Origin: Trichoderma breve
Lineage: Eukaryota; Ascomycota; Sordariomycetes; Hypocreales; Hypocreaceae
NCBI RefSeq assembly: GCF_028502605.1
Contig: NW_026611594.1
Span: forward strand, 885,501-949,500
Length of the DNA stretch: 64,000 nt
Reading direction: 5' to 3'
Below the pieces are notes generated by a model. That model saw only the letters and a list, made by a program, of their open reading frames with translations. It was not told the DNA's origin and did no database searches. Made by a program: the position numbers and the translations under genes. This document shows positions 43,754-57,045 of this stretch, piece by piece. The number at the start of each line of letters is the position of its first letter. Position 1 is the first letter of the stretch.

Positions 43754-46482
43754 CGCCTGTTCCTCATCTCGTGAGACCTACTTCCCGCCAATGGCCAGAC
43801 AAAATGCAGCCCAACGCGGGCACAGTCGGGAGACGCTCATTTCGATTCATGGCCATCTCAGGCGCCTCCCTAGGGATGGGATTCTCCGGTTGGCTAGCCG
43901 AAGCATTCGCCCGGGAATCGTATGACATGCCGTTCGATCGGCGAAAAAAGAAATATTAAGGATTCAAAGTTATTTTTCTCTGCAATGTCCAATCACATAA
44001 TTGCCCATGGCTTTTCTTTTCTCTTCTTTTATTTTATTTTCCACTTCGTCGTTGACCGGATGACGCATCATTTTGGCTCAAATTGCATCGCAACTCTAGA
44101 TTTGCATGTGGCGAGCCAAGAAAGGCTCCCTCTCACTAAGACATTCACTTCCCATTCGATTCTACGCCACTTCCCCGATAAATATGGCATCATCCAGTAC
44201 TCATACAAACAGAGTACAATCTGAACCAGATAGAGACATGCCGACAAGGTATTTGCGTAGAGTCGATAGGGGCTCGCATTTGCTTGTAGGCCGCCCGTGA
44301 AAGAGTCTGGATGTCCCTATCGCTTCACCCTCAATGTGATATATCACACAGCTCGCCTGCTGTCATTTTAGCCTCTTGCCGCCTAATGGCAGCTCCTTTG
44401 CTCACATTTCGATTTGATTTGACGTGCGACTATGTGAGCAATCTGCATGTCTTTCATTAAATGTCCATTGCCGGGTAATTGCACGTGTGCTTTTTGCAAA
44501 TTTGGCACCCGGGCGTGGACACATTCCTCTCCTCGGTACAGTGGAAATGACTCGGTGACGGTGGCTGTGTCGATTCCTCTCACCTCCGGATAGGGTAGAT
44601 GGATTGGCCTCAGTGAGCCGCCTCGTCATCTCATCCCTTGCCTTGTGCATAACGCGTGCGTGCCTTAATATAGAGCACGAGCAGCAAGATGAGCGCTGAG
44701 AGGCTCCAAATTCCTGTTGCTTTGGCTTACCCTGCACTGTAATAGGCACCGAGGACGAAGAGAAAACGGCAGCTCGTATCCATCCTCGAGCATTTGTTGG
44801 GTCTATCTCACAATCCTATGATGCCCGTAACGGCAGCTGAGGCGAATTGGCCGGGTAAATTGACCCCCAACGATGATAGGTATCCAACATCCTACAGGTG
44901 CTTGTATGTATGTATGATCAATAGTAAGCCTGAAGTGGTGTTAAAAAGAGATGAAATGCAATGGCACACACCGCCCACCCCTGGGCAGATATCGCAAACG
45001 AGTACACATTTACACTGTATGCAGGCTCGTTCGTCTCTGGCAATAAAGCGGAGGTTGGGGAGCGAGATCATCTCAGCACGCCTCTATTCTGCAGGTTATC
45101 AAGCAAAGCTGCTGGTGAGTGGTACAAAGGTCCGACTCACATCGCGAGTTTCTCCATGCGTAGTAACGAGAGCTTCTGTCGTCGAAAAACACTAGAGCGA
45201 ATCGGATTATATTCCAATGCAACAGTGGCCACATTAAATGCCAAAAAATGGCATCCTCCACAGGTACAATGTTTGCAAGTCACCCAGGCCGTCAGAGGTC
45301 CCAGACGCTGGATCTGGACAAGCCATGTAATGTACACATGTAATGTACAGTACAAGGTGGAGCCGCGATGCGATGCGGCCCTAGCCTCGAAGCTCAGCAA
45401 AGGTATCGAGTACTTGGCGGCGAGGTATGCGATGGACATGCACAGAGTGTCAGAGTACATGATGCTTGCTTGCACTTGTGCCATGGCATGGCGATTTGCA
45501 GTTCGTGCGAGGGAGGTTGCAGGGGGGGAGAGAATTGGAGAGGTTCTGGAAGGACGGGAGCACAAGGTGCATGATGTTCTGGTGATGTGGTTGCTGCTGT
45601 TGCGTGCTGTGCTGTGCTGTGATTTGGTGCAACTGGACTGACGATGCCGGCCATATGCCACGGTGCTGGGCATCGAGAAAGAGGCAGAAGAGGCAGACAG
45701 ACGGGGCTCGATAAGGCTGGCCTGTTGTCTGTCTCATTCCCTTCTCTCTCTCCTCTCTGTTCCCTCCTCTCCCCTCCCGGGTTCCCCAGAGAACAAACGA
45801 GGCCATGGCGTATCACCAGCCGGCCAGCGCCGCTCGACGCTTGTTGACGCACGGCATGGCATTTCACGCATGGCCAGGCTCTTCTTAGGCCGCCATGAAG
45901 CACACACACATGTCATGTCCATCCCCGCTTTTCCCGGGCCTGTCTAAGATGAGATTCGTGTCATTCGACAGGGAATGCCTTGGCCGCCTAAGCGAGCGGT
46001 GGGAATAGGCAATACTGCTACTAATACTTGTCGAGCTGTGACTGTGGCTGTAAGTAGGTAGATACGAAATTAAACCTCAGGAAGAGAGAGAGACAATGAG
46101 AGAGATAGATTGGCGTCGACGATCCCCGCGGCCGGTTGCGTCATCCGCTAGAAGAAATGCGAGGCGAACAAGCAAAAAAGAAGCTCGAGAGAAGAAGCAG
46201 ATGAAAGGGAGTGCGATTGTCGTGCCTGTCCATCGCTGCCGAATACGAAAGCCGTGATCAGCGTTGGGCTGAGCTTTTGGGCCACTTTGGCGGGTGCTGG
46301 TGCTGGTGGCAGCAAGATAACTTTTGCACTCTCAGCGCCAATTGAACTTGCTCAAGGCGCAAAGAGTATCTGCAGCGAGTACGGAGTCGAGTCGTGATTG
46401 ATGGCTGGTCTGCATTGTTTCTGTTTCTGCTACTGCAAGGCAATCAATTGGTGCTACCGCCAGCGAAACGACGAGACCCGAA

Positions 46483-46540
46483 GGCGATGCGCGATGCGAT
46501 TGCGATCCAATGCGATTTGATGCGATGCGATACGATGCGC
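46483..46540 (+). repeat. Degenerate GATGC-type short repeat
   Basis: GCGATGC/GCGATT/TGCGAT units recur about ten times. The run at 47946-47980 is its reverse-complement type. Confidence 0.6.
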
Positions 46541-47945
46541 TACTCTGGTGGCAGGTACCGCATACCTGCTGCACCCGCCCGCCTTGCGAGCTTGTCCTCG
46601 TACTCCCGGGCTTGTACCGCTTGTACCTCCAGACTGGTCTCGTACCACGTACCCCCGTTGCACTCACACTCACCTAACCTCACGAACGCCTCCAGCTCGC
46701 GCAAGTACCTGTACCTTGTACTCGCGCTGCTGGCCCGCCCATTGGCCCGCAGCCAAGGCACGGCGAAATGAGTGGCTGGTGCAGGAAGGCGCGCGGGCAA
46801 TCGGAAGGCCAACGCGAGAGCGGATTGCGGCCGCTGATTGGCTGTGGTCGGAGCCCCAGCAGTTCCCAGCCGTTGTCTCTGGCTTCATTTCTTTTTATCG
46901 GAAGCTGCTCACCGGAGGCACGAGTACAAAGTACGTACATGGACTAATGCAAGTGCTGTATCAGTACCAGCACCCGTAGCAGTACCAGTACAAACACAAG
47001 CACCGGTACGCGACTGAGCCCGGAGCTCCGTCCCGTGATTTTTGAGTGTCCGTGCCTGTTTTTTAATGCCTGTATCTCTCTACCTATCTCTATCAATATA
47101 TTACTCGCAATAACGTCAACAGTACAGGGGCTGCGGAGCAGAGCCCCCGCGTCGTCTGTCTGTCTGTCCTCGCGGAAGGCACGGTAACGGTACTGCCACT
47201 GTACGAGCTGCCTGAAGGATCCATGGGAAGAACCGGCAGGGCAAAAGGTTCATCACGGAGCCTTGCTGTGTGCGTTGCGTGGACACGCCTCAAAGTAGTG
47301 GTACTAAGCACCGCTAGCGCTGGCCCGTGCGCCGCCCAACCTGCTGCGGTCTCCCGTTACGCACGGTGCGACGACGCTCGACACTCGAAACTGGACACTA
47401 TGCGCTGTGCGACACCACGGCATGCATCGCACAGTGCGGTGGGGAGTCACGAACCAGCACCTCGCACGGCCACGCCCCTCTGCGCCCCGGCAACGATGGC
47501 GCCACTCGAGATGTGTATCAGTACCCCGCCCAGCCCCCAACTTTGCGTGCGCCAAAAGTATCGGATCCGGGCATCACCACACGCCCCCTCTAGGTTCTCT
47601 TCTTCTGCTGCGCCCCACCCTTCCTGCCGCCAAGCTTTTCCCGTGCCCTCGTCACTGATCCTGGCCGCTTGCCTCCCTCCCACTTGCCCAGGTCGCGCAA
47701 CTTCTCTCTCCCCTTCCCCCCTTCCCCCAAAAAAAGACCCAGCACCAGCAGGCAGGCCAAAACATCTACCTCGTCCCCCAGAAAAAAAAAACCCAACCGA
47801 GTTACTTGGGCTCCAAGTACTCACATCAACGCTTCCACCCCCGAAGCGCCTGGCGACTCGACCTGGCCATTTCCATCGCACGCTTCTGCAACGGTGCTCC
47901 ACTGGCCTTCAGCTTTCAGCTTCAAACGTCCTGCAGAGGCCCGAC

Positions 47946-47980
47946 CATCGCATCGCATCGCATCGCATCGCCTCGCATCG
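47946..47980 (+). repeat. GCATC tandem repeat
   Basis: Pentamer CATCG repeated about six times with one CCTCG variant. It has the opposite orientation to the repeat at 46483-46540. Confidence 0.75.
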
Positions 47981-49507
47981 TGTGCCCCGAGTAACGAGCG
48001 AGTACGTGCCGTGCGTGCTCAATCAACTTTGCGTGCCGTCCGTCCTCGCGCCCCGGCCCAGCAAAAAAAAAAAAAAAAAACACTCTGCGCAGCCCGCCGA
48101 ACACGCTACGCTACTTACTCCAACGCATCCAATCCAATCCAGTACACGCTACTGTACCATCTGGCCTCACCTCACCTCAACCCGCTTCAACCACTCGCAG
48201 CTCACCCTGGCCGATCCGCGTCCTTTCAGACTCTCCGGAGTACCGACCAGTACCACTGCATCCGTCGGCCTGCGCCAACCAGCTCTCGTACGTGCTTTCT
48301 TGCTTCTGCTTCTGCTTTGCCTCGCTTTGCTTTGCTGCCTCTCTGCTGCCTCCCATTTGTTCGTTCTCTCTCAACTTGACTCAGTCGGGTCAAGCCAAGC
48401 AAAACCAACAGCTCGACACCCAAGCACGACTGAGCCTTGTCAGCACAGCACTGCAACTCCCTCACCCACTCAATCTTTTGCTCGTCCGTTATTCCCAACC
48501 CAATTAATCCCTCTTGCTCTCAATTCGCCGTCCGCACCCGTCACAATAGTAACCCAAGCCCACTGTCGCCTCGGCTTCGGATCTGCCCCCCTAGCCAACG
48601 CTTTTTCTCTCCCCACCACCACTGCCACAGCCAACTTACCACTGTTTTACACAATCCCATCAGTCCACCAACCCGCGCGCGTCAAGTCTCGGCTTGGCTA
48701 GTTTTTTTTTTGTATCTTTTTTTTTTTCTGTCCCTCACCTCTTATTAGGAGGCTCTTCAACCACACCCCCAAAAAGAAACCCACGGCCTTTTCGGTGCCA
48801 CTGCGGTTACAAGTACTTGTTGATCCAAGTGGTCTTGCACTACTTTGCCGAATTGTGCAACCTGACCCTTTCGGCCCCCAGCTTTGCTCCTTTGGTTGTT
48901 CGACCAAGGAAAAAAAAGCCGAGCCAGACTTGTTCCAGTCGGATGCGCTTTAGGCAACATTGACATACATTGCCTCGCCCGTAAGGACATTCTCTTTCTC
49001 TCCCCCCCCCTTGCTCCCTCTCGCCGGGCATCCTCACCTTGTGCCTTCGCAACGTCAATCCGTGGTAGCCAAGTTGTCGACGACACTCGTCGGGGATGCT
49101 CGTGTGTTCCCATTGTTGATGCTCCTGCGCCTATACTCAAGCTTCAAGCTGCGTCGCGTCAGTTCCGTTGCAGCCATTGTTGGGAGCTTGACCTTACGCG
49201 TGCGCTGCGCGTAAGCTCTCTTTGAGCAAACAACCCCTCTCTTTTGATTTTTTCCCCCTTCTATTTTTCTTGTGTTTTTTTTTTTTTCTCCTTGGTCCCT
49301 TTTCCGGTTGCTGTGCTGCAAGTCGACAGCCTTGCCGGCTCTTGGACGCGCCGCGTGCAACTAGGGCTTGAAGGGAAAAAGAAAGAAAAAACGCGCGGTT
49401 CCTCTCTTGCTGCATCTTGAAATTCTTCTTTGATTCCATCGACAAGCTTATTTAAAAAAGAGACGAAATCGTTACTGACCTTTATTCGCGTGCGCTATCA
49501 TCAGATC

Positions 49508-50986
49508 ATGCAGCAGTGGCAAGTCGGCCCCGTGCCGGACTACGTCTACTCCAACTCCCCCCACCCGTCCAACGACATGCAGTAAGTACTCGATCTCCTT
49601 GTTCCTGGTACATCGTCTTTCCACCATCTACACCAGGGCCCTCTGTTGTCCGTCACATTGTGCCTCCATCGACCACCAGCCATGTATTCAATGTATATCG
49701 TTTGAACTTTCTTTTTTACCCGTTTCTTATTTTTACACCTCTACCCCGTCATGGCATCACCGGCTGGGAGACAAACGAACGCTGTATCACCGTCTGCCTC
49801 CTGTTGATACCTTCTATAACTTCGCCCGCTGTGCCTGGCGAAACCATGGCCCTCTCTCCCTCTCCCCGCTTCCCACCCCCGGCCCCATCTAGAGGGAGCC
49901 CTTTCCTATACCATGCATAGTTCCATGCCATGCCATGATGATTCCCCTCCCCCGCCAGCGAGTCTGCTAACCGGGGTGCCTCGAACAGTAACCATCCTTA
50001 CCCGGCCGATATGGCTCGTCGCAACGACCGTATGGAGTTTCCCTACGGCGCTCAGCCTAACATGGCGGCCCAGCAGCAACACCACCCAACTCCAGTCCAG
50101 CCGCCCATGAGCGTATCGCAACAGCCCCCGAATGGCCCTCCGTCTCAGCAGCAGACGCCGACTCAGCCCGCGGCCCAGCCGCCCAACGCCCGCTCACGGA
50201 AGCGGCCGGCCCAGAACGCTGCGCCCTCACCCGCCACGGCTGCCGCTCCACCTCCCGTTGCCGCCGCCCAGGGTCAGCCTCCTGCGCCAACGCCTCCCGC
50301 TCCCCAGGCTGCTCCTCCGCAAGCCCAGCCGACGGCCAACGACAACGCAAACTCGACCGATGCCGCCTCGGGCCCTCCCACCAAGAAGAGCAGGACCAAC
50401 ACGCCGTGGACTCCCCAGGAAGAGCTGCGGTTGAAGCAGATGCGAGATGCCGGAAACAGCTGGGCTGAGATTGCTAAGGTATGTAGCCAATTCTTGACGA
50501 CAATGGAGGCAACGCTTGCCACTGTTGTTGGCTTCACTTGAAGAGAAAGAAAAAAAAGCTAATTGAGATTCACACAGACCTTCCCTACGCGGACAGAAGG
50601 ATCCGTGAAGAAGCATTGGTACAAGGACATGCACTATGCTGAGTTTGCCGAGGACGAAGTAAGTCATCTATTCACCCTCAATGTCGATGCCTCATTGATT
50701 GATCAGTCTGTTCAGAGTCAGGCGCTGTTGAACGCTATTAAAGAATACGAGAACAACAAGTGGAAGGTCATTGGCCAGAAGGTTGGGAAACCAGCAAAGG
50801 TATGACAGCCCCCCCTTCTTTTACCCCCCTTGGACCATATGCTAACTTGGTACAGGCCTGTGAACAGTATGCAAAGGAGCATTTTCCAGGTATGCTTACA
50901 GTCTTTGGCCGGTAGGGGTTAACCGCAACGATCGAGGTCCCGCTAACTCGTATGCAGATCTCTTTGGCAACCCCAAGGGGAGATGA
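49508..50986 (+). CDS. Myb/SANT DNA-binding protein 2 (six exons)
   Basis: Exons 49508-49581, 49989-50478, 50578-50658, 50707-50799, 50856-50889 and 50958-50986 give 266 residues, all in phase. The first intron is long (407 bp). The start MQQWQVGPVPDYVYSNSPHP is followed by a Q/P/A-rich disordered region (about 45-150) with a basic NARSRKRPA patch and PPTKKSRTN, a likely nuclear signal. A first Myb/SANT repeat (about 158-210, TPWTPQEELRLKQMRDAG, then NSWAEIAKTFPTRTEGSVKK) and a second degenerate repeat (about 216-255, ALLNAIKEYENNKWKVIGQK, then VGKPAKACEQYAKEHFP) follow. The protein ends DLFGNPKGR. Two-repeat Myb proteins of this size in fungi are usually transcription regulators or telomere-type binders. 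The targets are unknown. It faces away from Myb/SANT gene 1. Confidence 0.82.
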
Positions 50987-53113
50987 ACTCCACGTGATTG
51001 CTCGCCCGCGCCCCGGCCTGATGAATGCTCCTGATCGGACCGCTCGACGACTGTAATTGATGTACCCAGATGTCGTCTTGTATTCTAGTTAGGACTCAGG
51101 CCCCCGGGATCGCTGTGGAGAGGAATGGGACCAGCTGCCTTTGTTTATTTATTTCGGTCTTTTTTTTTTATCGTCGCAAGGGTTTCCAGTTTAATAACTC
51201 CAGATGCAGATCTCTGAAGAAAAAGCAAGGAACAGTAAGGAGTACGGCCAGGGTTTCCGCTACTTCGTTAATTGGCAAAGCTTGGCTTTTGTCATGACTT
51301 CTTCTTTTGTCTTTTTGTCCTTCTTCGCCGACTTTATTTAGTCTCCCGTTCTTCTCTTCTTTTTCTTTTGCCGGTCTTAGAGAGAGAGATGTGTCTATGT
51401 CGTTCTTCGTTCGCTGGGTGGGAAATGATTCACTGGACGGTCTTTGTTGGCGTTGGTGGCGGGTTGTAGTCCTCTTGGTCTTGCCTGTGCTCGTTTGAGA
51501 GGACTCGAACCGTGGCCTGCCATCGTTTGACTAATTGCCCCCTTGTTTTTTTCCTTTTTACGTCTTGTTTTTCCTTTTGTGTTTTCTGCTCTCTACTTTC
51601 AACGATACCTACGGGGATGGTCGAGAGAAGAGCTTTGGTGGGTTGGGTGTTCTTGAGGACTTACTGGGACAGGCCACGGAGTCGACGATGATGGGGTTTA
51701 CTCAGGCTCAGTTTGTCCTAGAGGCGTGGAATGCTGGAGGATTTCAACTGCTCCTGGCCTAGAGCTGGGGATGCAAAGACTGTCGCTGATAAGAGGCATA
51801 GCTATACCCGAATAACACAATTCCCCCCCTTCCTCCCCGTTTCTCTCTCTCCATCTCTACTTTTTGTACGAAGTATCTATTTTAATATGAAATTCACTGC
51901 GTTTGGCAGCTGGTGAATGATGCCTCGCAACGAGGAACAATATATGTGTATGACTGGCAAGGTACGATTTGCGTAGAGGAGACGAGGGAGCTTACCTAGT
52001 ACAAGTACTCAATACCTCTGATGATGGAGCTGCGAGGTTGTACCTGGGGGCCCCATCTAGATGGTAAAAGCGACTAGAGGAGACACCTGCTGGAAGTACA
52101 GTATTAGTGGCCTCACTTGTCCCAGTTTGGCGATGCAAGTTTGTGTACTTGTTGAAAAAGAATGTTTAGTCTGGCTGGTTTGCATCCGTAGTTGCAGGGC
52201 CGGTACCCCGGAGCTGGGTACCGGGTAGTGCGGCGCCACAGGTGCTGGCATTGTTCCCTTGATGTATCACGACCAAGCCAGGTACAGTATCTGTCAAGAC
52301 GGGGATGGGGATGGAATGCTACGTTGACCCGATGTTGAGGGAGGCGGTGTGAAGATGAGTGAATAAAATTGCACATGTGCAATACGTGCAATACGCTGCT
52401 GCATATAGCAAGACGGTAGACAGTTACACCATCATGTCAGTGTCCTCACCGTCCTTTGCTCGGAGGCGGAAGATATTGTGTGTACCACTGAGATACGCCG
52501 GCAGAGGGTTACAAGAGTTACAAGACACCTGGGATGGGAATGCAAGAAGCGAACCGGCCCTTGGAGGCGTTTCAGATCGGAAATCATGGCCGGCCCTTGC
52601 CGCCTTCAGCCCTACGGGCCCCAGATTGAGATGCAAGTTTGACGGGGACCTGGTCCAAATGTATGGATACATGGGACGCTTTTGAGGGAGCGAAAGGAGA
52701 AACTTGGGCGAGGTATCGTGTACGAAGAGGGACCTGTGCGGTACGTACACGGCCGGTGCGAAGGTAAGCGCTAGCAAGCAGTCAAACGTCGCTGTCGAGA
52801 ATTCGAGGTTCATGCGCTGGCCCCACTGGCAGGTACTTTCTTGTAGGTACCTACAGGCGCTACAGGTACCTTGGCTCGTGCCGGGCTAGGGGTGGTTTTT
52901 CCTGCTCCGTCGTGCAGTACAGAATGTACATTAGGCCTAGTAGGGGAGCTTGGGGCGATAAGATAAGGCGTGGGAATTTTTTTCTTTTCTTCTTTTTTTG
53001 GAGCGATAAGACACGATAAAGTAGCATCACTGTGTTTTTGCGTCGACCATAACCGCTCGCATCTACTCAACACTCACTGCATTCACTCCATTGGACGACT
53101 TTTGAGTGCAATC
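50987..53113. other. 2.1-kb intergenic region
   Basis: 3' flank of Myb/SANT gene 2, with T-rich runs to about 51900, then the promoter of DBP9. GTACC/GGTACC elements are frequent at 52190-52870. No gene or RNA is seen. A GGTTCGAGTCC-like string on the minus strand near 51501-51511 is not part of a tRNA. Confidence 0.55.
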
Positions 53114-55215
53114 ATGAAGCGGAAGCTCAACGAAAACGACGTGCCCACCTCGGCCGAGCCCGAAGCCGACACACAGATGGCCAACGCCGAGACCACGACA
53201 ACAGCGGCGACAACAGAGGAAGAGGCGACGTTTGCAGACCTCGGGCTCGATGCCAGGCTGGTGCAGGCCGTTGCGCAGCAGAAATTCTTGAAGCCGACGC
53301 TGGTCCAGCGAAAGGCCATTCCATTGGCGCTGGACGGAAAGGATGTGCTGTGCAAGGCGAAGACGGGGTCTGGCAAGACGGCGGCGTATGTGCTGCCTGT
53401 GCTGGCTGGCATTTTGAAGAAGAAGAGCGTACGTTGGCTTGTACCTATGGAGGGATATTGACTGTTTACTATGGAACTGGAGACTAATTGCTTGGGGTTG
53501 TTTAGGTTGATTCTACCGCTGCCACGACGGCCTTGATATTGGTTCCTACGCGAGAGCTTGCCGACCAGGTCTTCAAGTCGATTGAACTGTTTTCCGCCTT
53601 TTGCGCAAAGGATGTGCGGGCAGTCAAGCTGACGGACAAGCTCACCGACGCAGTGCAGCGGTCTCTGCTGTCGACGTGCCCGGACATCGTCATCTCCACG
53701 CCCGCACGAGCATGGCACAACGTCAATGGCAATTCGTCAGCCCTGGCTCTGGATAAGCTGTCCTATCTGGTTCTGGACGAGGCGGATCTTCTTCTGTCGT
53801 ACGGATACAGCGAGGACCTTGAGAGCCTGTCGTGGTCTATTCCAAAGGGCATTCAGACCATTATGATGAGCGCTACACTGACGACTGAGGTGGACTCTTT
53901 GAAGAAGATTTTTTACCGCGATCAGCAGCCTACGCTGTTGGATCTGGAGGAGCCGGATGCTGAGGGCGAGGGAGTTACGCAGCTGGTGACCAAGTGAGTT
54001 TCTCTGAGTTTGTACCCTTTTGTCGAAGTTTGTGCTGACATGGGTTATAGGTGTGGCGAGGACGAAAAGTTCCTTTTAATCTACGTCATCTTCAAGTTGC
54101 AGTTGGTCAAGGGCAAGTGCATCATTTTCGTCGCCGACATTGACCGATGCTACCGCCTGAAGCTCTATTTCGAGCAGTTTGGTATCCGAAGCTGTATCTT
54201 GAACTCGGAGCTGCCTGTCAACTCCAGAATCCACGTGGTTGAAGAGTTCAACCGCAACGTCTACGACATCATCATCGCCTCTGACGAAAAGGAAGTTCTC
54301 GGCAACGAAGAGAAGGCTGAGGAGGAGCAGGAGGAGGAAGAAAACGAGGGCGAGTCAAAAGAGGAGTCTCGACCCAAGAAGAAGCGGAAGGCTGCCAAGG
54401 GAGACGTGGAATATGGCGTGTCTCGAGGTATGGATATTGACAGACCTTGTTGGGGAACTTGAGAACACGTTTACTAATTTACTTGATATTAATTAGGCAT
54501 TGATTTCAAAAACGTCGCCGCCGTCATCAACTTTGACCTCCCCACATCCGCGTCGTCTTACACACACAGAATAGGCCGTACGGCACGAGCCGGACGAGCG
54601 GGCATGGCTCTGTCATTCGTCGTCCCCCAGGATCTCTACCGCAAACATATCCACACATCCATTGCCAGCTCGGAGAAGGACGAGAAGATTTTGGCGAGAA
54701 TCACGAAGCAGCAGGCAAAGAAGGGCAAGGAGATTAAGCCGTACAACTTCAACAAGGACCAGGTCGACGCTTTTAGGTACCGTATGAACGATGCGCTGCG
54801 TGCGGTGACCAAGGTGGCGATCCGAGAGGCGCGAACGAGAGAACTGCGTCAGGAGCTGCTGAAGAGCGAGAAGCTCAAGAGGTACGACTGACTTACATTG
54901 TTACAGATTGATTCTCGATGATGCTAACTGCCGTGTAGATACTTTGAGGAGAACCCGTCGGAGATGAACCACCTTCGCCACGATGGAGAGCTGAGAACGG
55001 CTAGACAGCAGGCTCACCTGAAGCACGTGCCGGACTATCTCCTGCCCAAGGAAGGACGGCAGGCGCTGACGGCGGGAGACATTGGGTTTGTGCCGCTCAA
55101 GAAGTTTGATAGGCGCGCGGGGACTAAGCGGAAGGGCGGGAAGCGGAGTGCAAAGGCTGGGGTGCGCAAGGGTGATCCCTTGAAGACATTCAAGGCGAGA
55201 CGGAAGACGAAATAA
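53114..55215 (+). CDS. DBP9: DEAD-box RNA helicase Dbp9 (60S ribosome biogenesis)
   Basis: Exons 53114-53428, 53506-53993, 54051-54427, 54497-54881 and 54939-55215 give 613 residues, all phases consistent. The helicase motifs run in order: Q motif ([15 protein letters not shown], Gln65), motif I AKTGSGKT (82-89), PTRELA, TPAR, motif II DEAD (196-199), SAT, then motif [12 protein letters not shown]. The insert between the two helicase halves is acidic and then basic ([20 protein letters not shown], then KKRKAAKGD), which is typical of Dbp9/DDX56. The C-terminus is a basic nucleolar-type tail ([20 protein letters not shown]). Dbp9 acts in the nucleolus on early 27S pre-rRNA processing. [16 protein letters not shown] after the third intron confirms that splice. 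Confidence 0.93.
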
Positions 55216-57045
55216 AACTAATGGGAGGGCTTTGATGGAGTGGATTCTTTATTGTTCTACTTTGTTGTTGGGGGTTGGTCGATATGGAGCGATGCTGAGG
55301 GTGGTTTTGTGTCTGGCATTGGAATTGGAGAGGGGCGGTTTTGTCATAAAAAATAATGCATGTACTTTGTTTTTACTTGAGAACAGCATAATGCGCACTG
55401 ACTATTTGATTATTCTCATCATGATTGCATTATGTGATTCGCATGGCATGGCATGGGATGGCGATTGAGACCCAGGCGGTGTCCGAGTGTCTTAAGCGAT
55501 GCGGGATAGCGAGCGAGCACGGGGAACACGAGCGATGGCTTGCCGATCGCGATGATCGAAAACATGGGGCAATTAAAGGAGTTCCTAGTAAAAGCATACT
55601 AATTCACGACCATTCACTTTTTAGATGCAGACGTTGGACGGCTAATTTAGTCCGTATGTAGCACGAAAAAAGTAGGCAGCTGATGCGGAGAATTCGAATG
55701 ACAGACAGTCTTTTCATGCAGTGTAAGTCGCCTGTCAATGGATTTGATGTTCTTTTGTCTTGTCTGTCCGGATATTTTTGCCGGGGCATGCAGTATGACC
55801 TACCTTAGTCTCCCCTGCAAAATGCAAAGTGCACCCAAGTGCCAAGTTTAGTATGTTAAAAAAGTTCACCAAAGCTCGGAGCTCGTATTTGAGCATGGAG
55901 AAAACAGTCCGTCCGGGTGCGGCTGGCTATCTTAGCTAACAGGTTTTTTTTTCTGGTTGATTTCTTTTGCTGGAAGTTGATTAGCTTGGGGGAGAGATGG
56001 GGGAGGGGGGTCCACACGCACCTCGTGTCTGGAGACCCGTTTTGGGTTCTTGTTCTTTTTTTGGGAATCGGCATCGGGGGGATTTAAATTTAATCTTGTG
56101 ATTTTTGGCTAGGGAGAGAGGGGATTTGAATTGAATTGAGTTGAGTTGAGTTGATTTGTGAAGGAAGAGGGAGAGGGAGAGAAGGAGTGAAGTGTTTGTC
56201 TTGGTGATGATGGCTTTGTACATGTACACTTACATTTGCAGTACTGTACTTGCTTGATGCTTGCCCGTGGCTGTAAAAGGCTGGAGCGGGATTCGCCTAT
56301 GCCATGTGCTGATTGTTCCCCTGATGGGTGGCGTGGTGGCGTATGGGGATGGTTTGGCGGCTGAAAGTCAGAGAAGAGCAGATGAATGTAGACGAGCTAG
56401 AGGTGAGAGACAGTTTGATGCTGCGTTAAAGGGGAGATTAGAGACGAGATATCATGACAATGGAATCAATAAAAATACATGTAGATGGGACTGAGCATCT
56501 GAAGACATTGAACTCACTACAGGCGATGACAGGCCTATTCATAGCCCGCAGCGGAGGGCGACCTGCCTGTTCAGGGACAGACGAGGTGCCATGGCCCAAG
56601 CTCTGCTAGGGGGAAAACCAGAGCCCGACTCCAGTGCTAGTTGAGACTTGCTGCAGGCCCTCCACTCCATACTAATATCTCGCCCCAGCGCCCATCACCA
56701 AAAACTGCATTCCTCTCCTCCTTTGCCGCTCCAAACGACAACAAACAACGACTCTCGCTTCCGTGTTTCTCGTTTTTTCTTGCGTCCCCCGAGCAGTGCG
56801 TCACTCGTTCATCGCACGCCTCAAGGGATTCGCATCCTCGGCCCTGTTTTAGTTTTCTTCTCTTATACTTTCGAGCTTCAATACTTAAATTTCGGATCGC
56901 TGTGCGCACGCGCATTCCAATCGCTCAATTTATTTTTTCGAAATTGAACCCCGTTACACGACACCTTGTCCCTTGACTTGAATCCCGATATCGCTTCTCG
57001 CTTCTCAGACGGTACCTTATTTCGAAGAGACAGAAGAAAAGAAAC
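55216..57045. other. 1.8-kb intergenic region
   Basis: Between DBP9 and the CRH gene. The last 300 bases are pyrimidine-rich leader. GAATTGA/GAGTTGA repeats lie near 56125-56156. No gene is seen. Confidence 0.55.

Larger units (their letters stand above)
41493..49507. other. 8-kb non-coding region between two divergent Myb/SANT genes
   Basis: No gene is supported here. The right-hand third (about 47.6-49.5 kb) is strongly pyrimidine-rich on the plus strand, with C and T runs as in long fungal 5' leaders, which suggests distant transcription starts for the gene at 49508. Simple repeats are scattered: 10 G at 41697-41706, GTAT repeats at 43598-43664, CTGT repeats at 43704-43753, GATGC repeats at 46483-46540, GCATC repeats at 47946-47980 and 18 A at 48063-48080. 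Many long open frames occur on both strands because of the biased composition, but none has domain-like content. Confidence 0.6.

Noticed and set aside
45394..45909. 171-codon minus-strand frame in the 8-kb gap
   Set aside because: Competes with equally long frames on both strands, and no conserved motif or splice structure is visible.
47223..48701. 492-codon open frame on the plus strand
   Set aside because: It lies in a C/T-rich leader-like region where several frames are long and open. The product is low-complexity Ser/Pro/Ala/His with no domain, and there are repeats (GCATC, poly-A) inside it.
51491..51515. B-box-like string (GGTTCGAGTCC on the minus strand)
   Set aside because: The flanking bases do not form a T stem, anticodon arm or acceptor stem, so it is not a tRNA gene.
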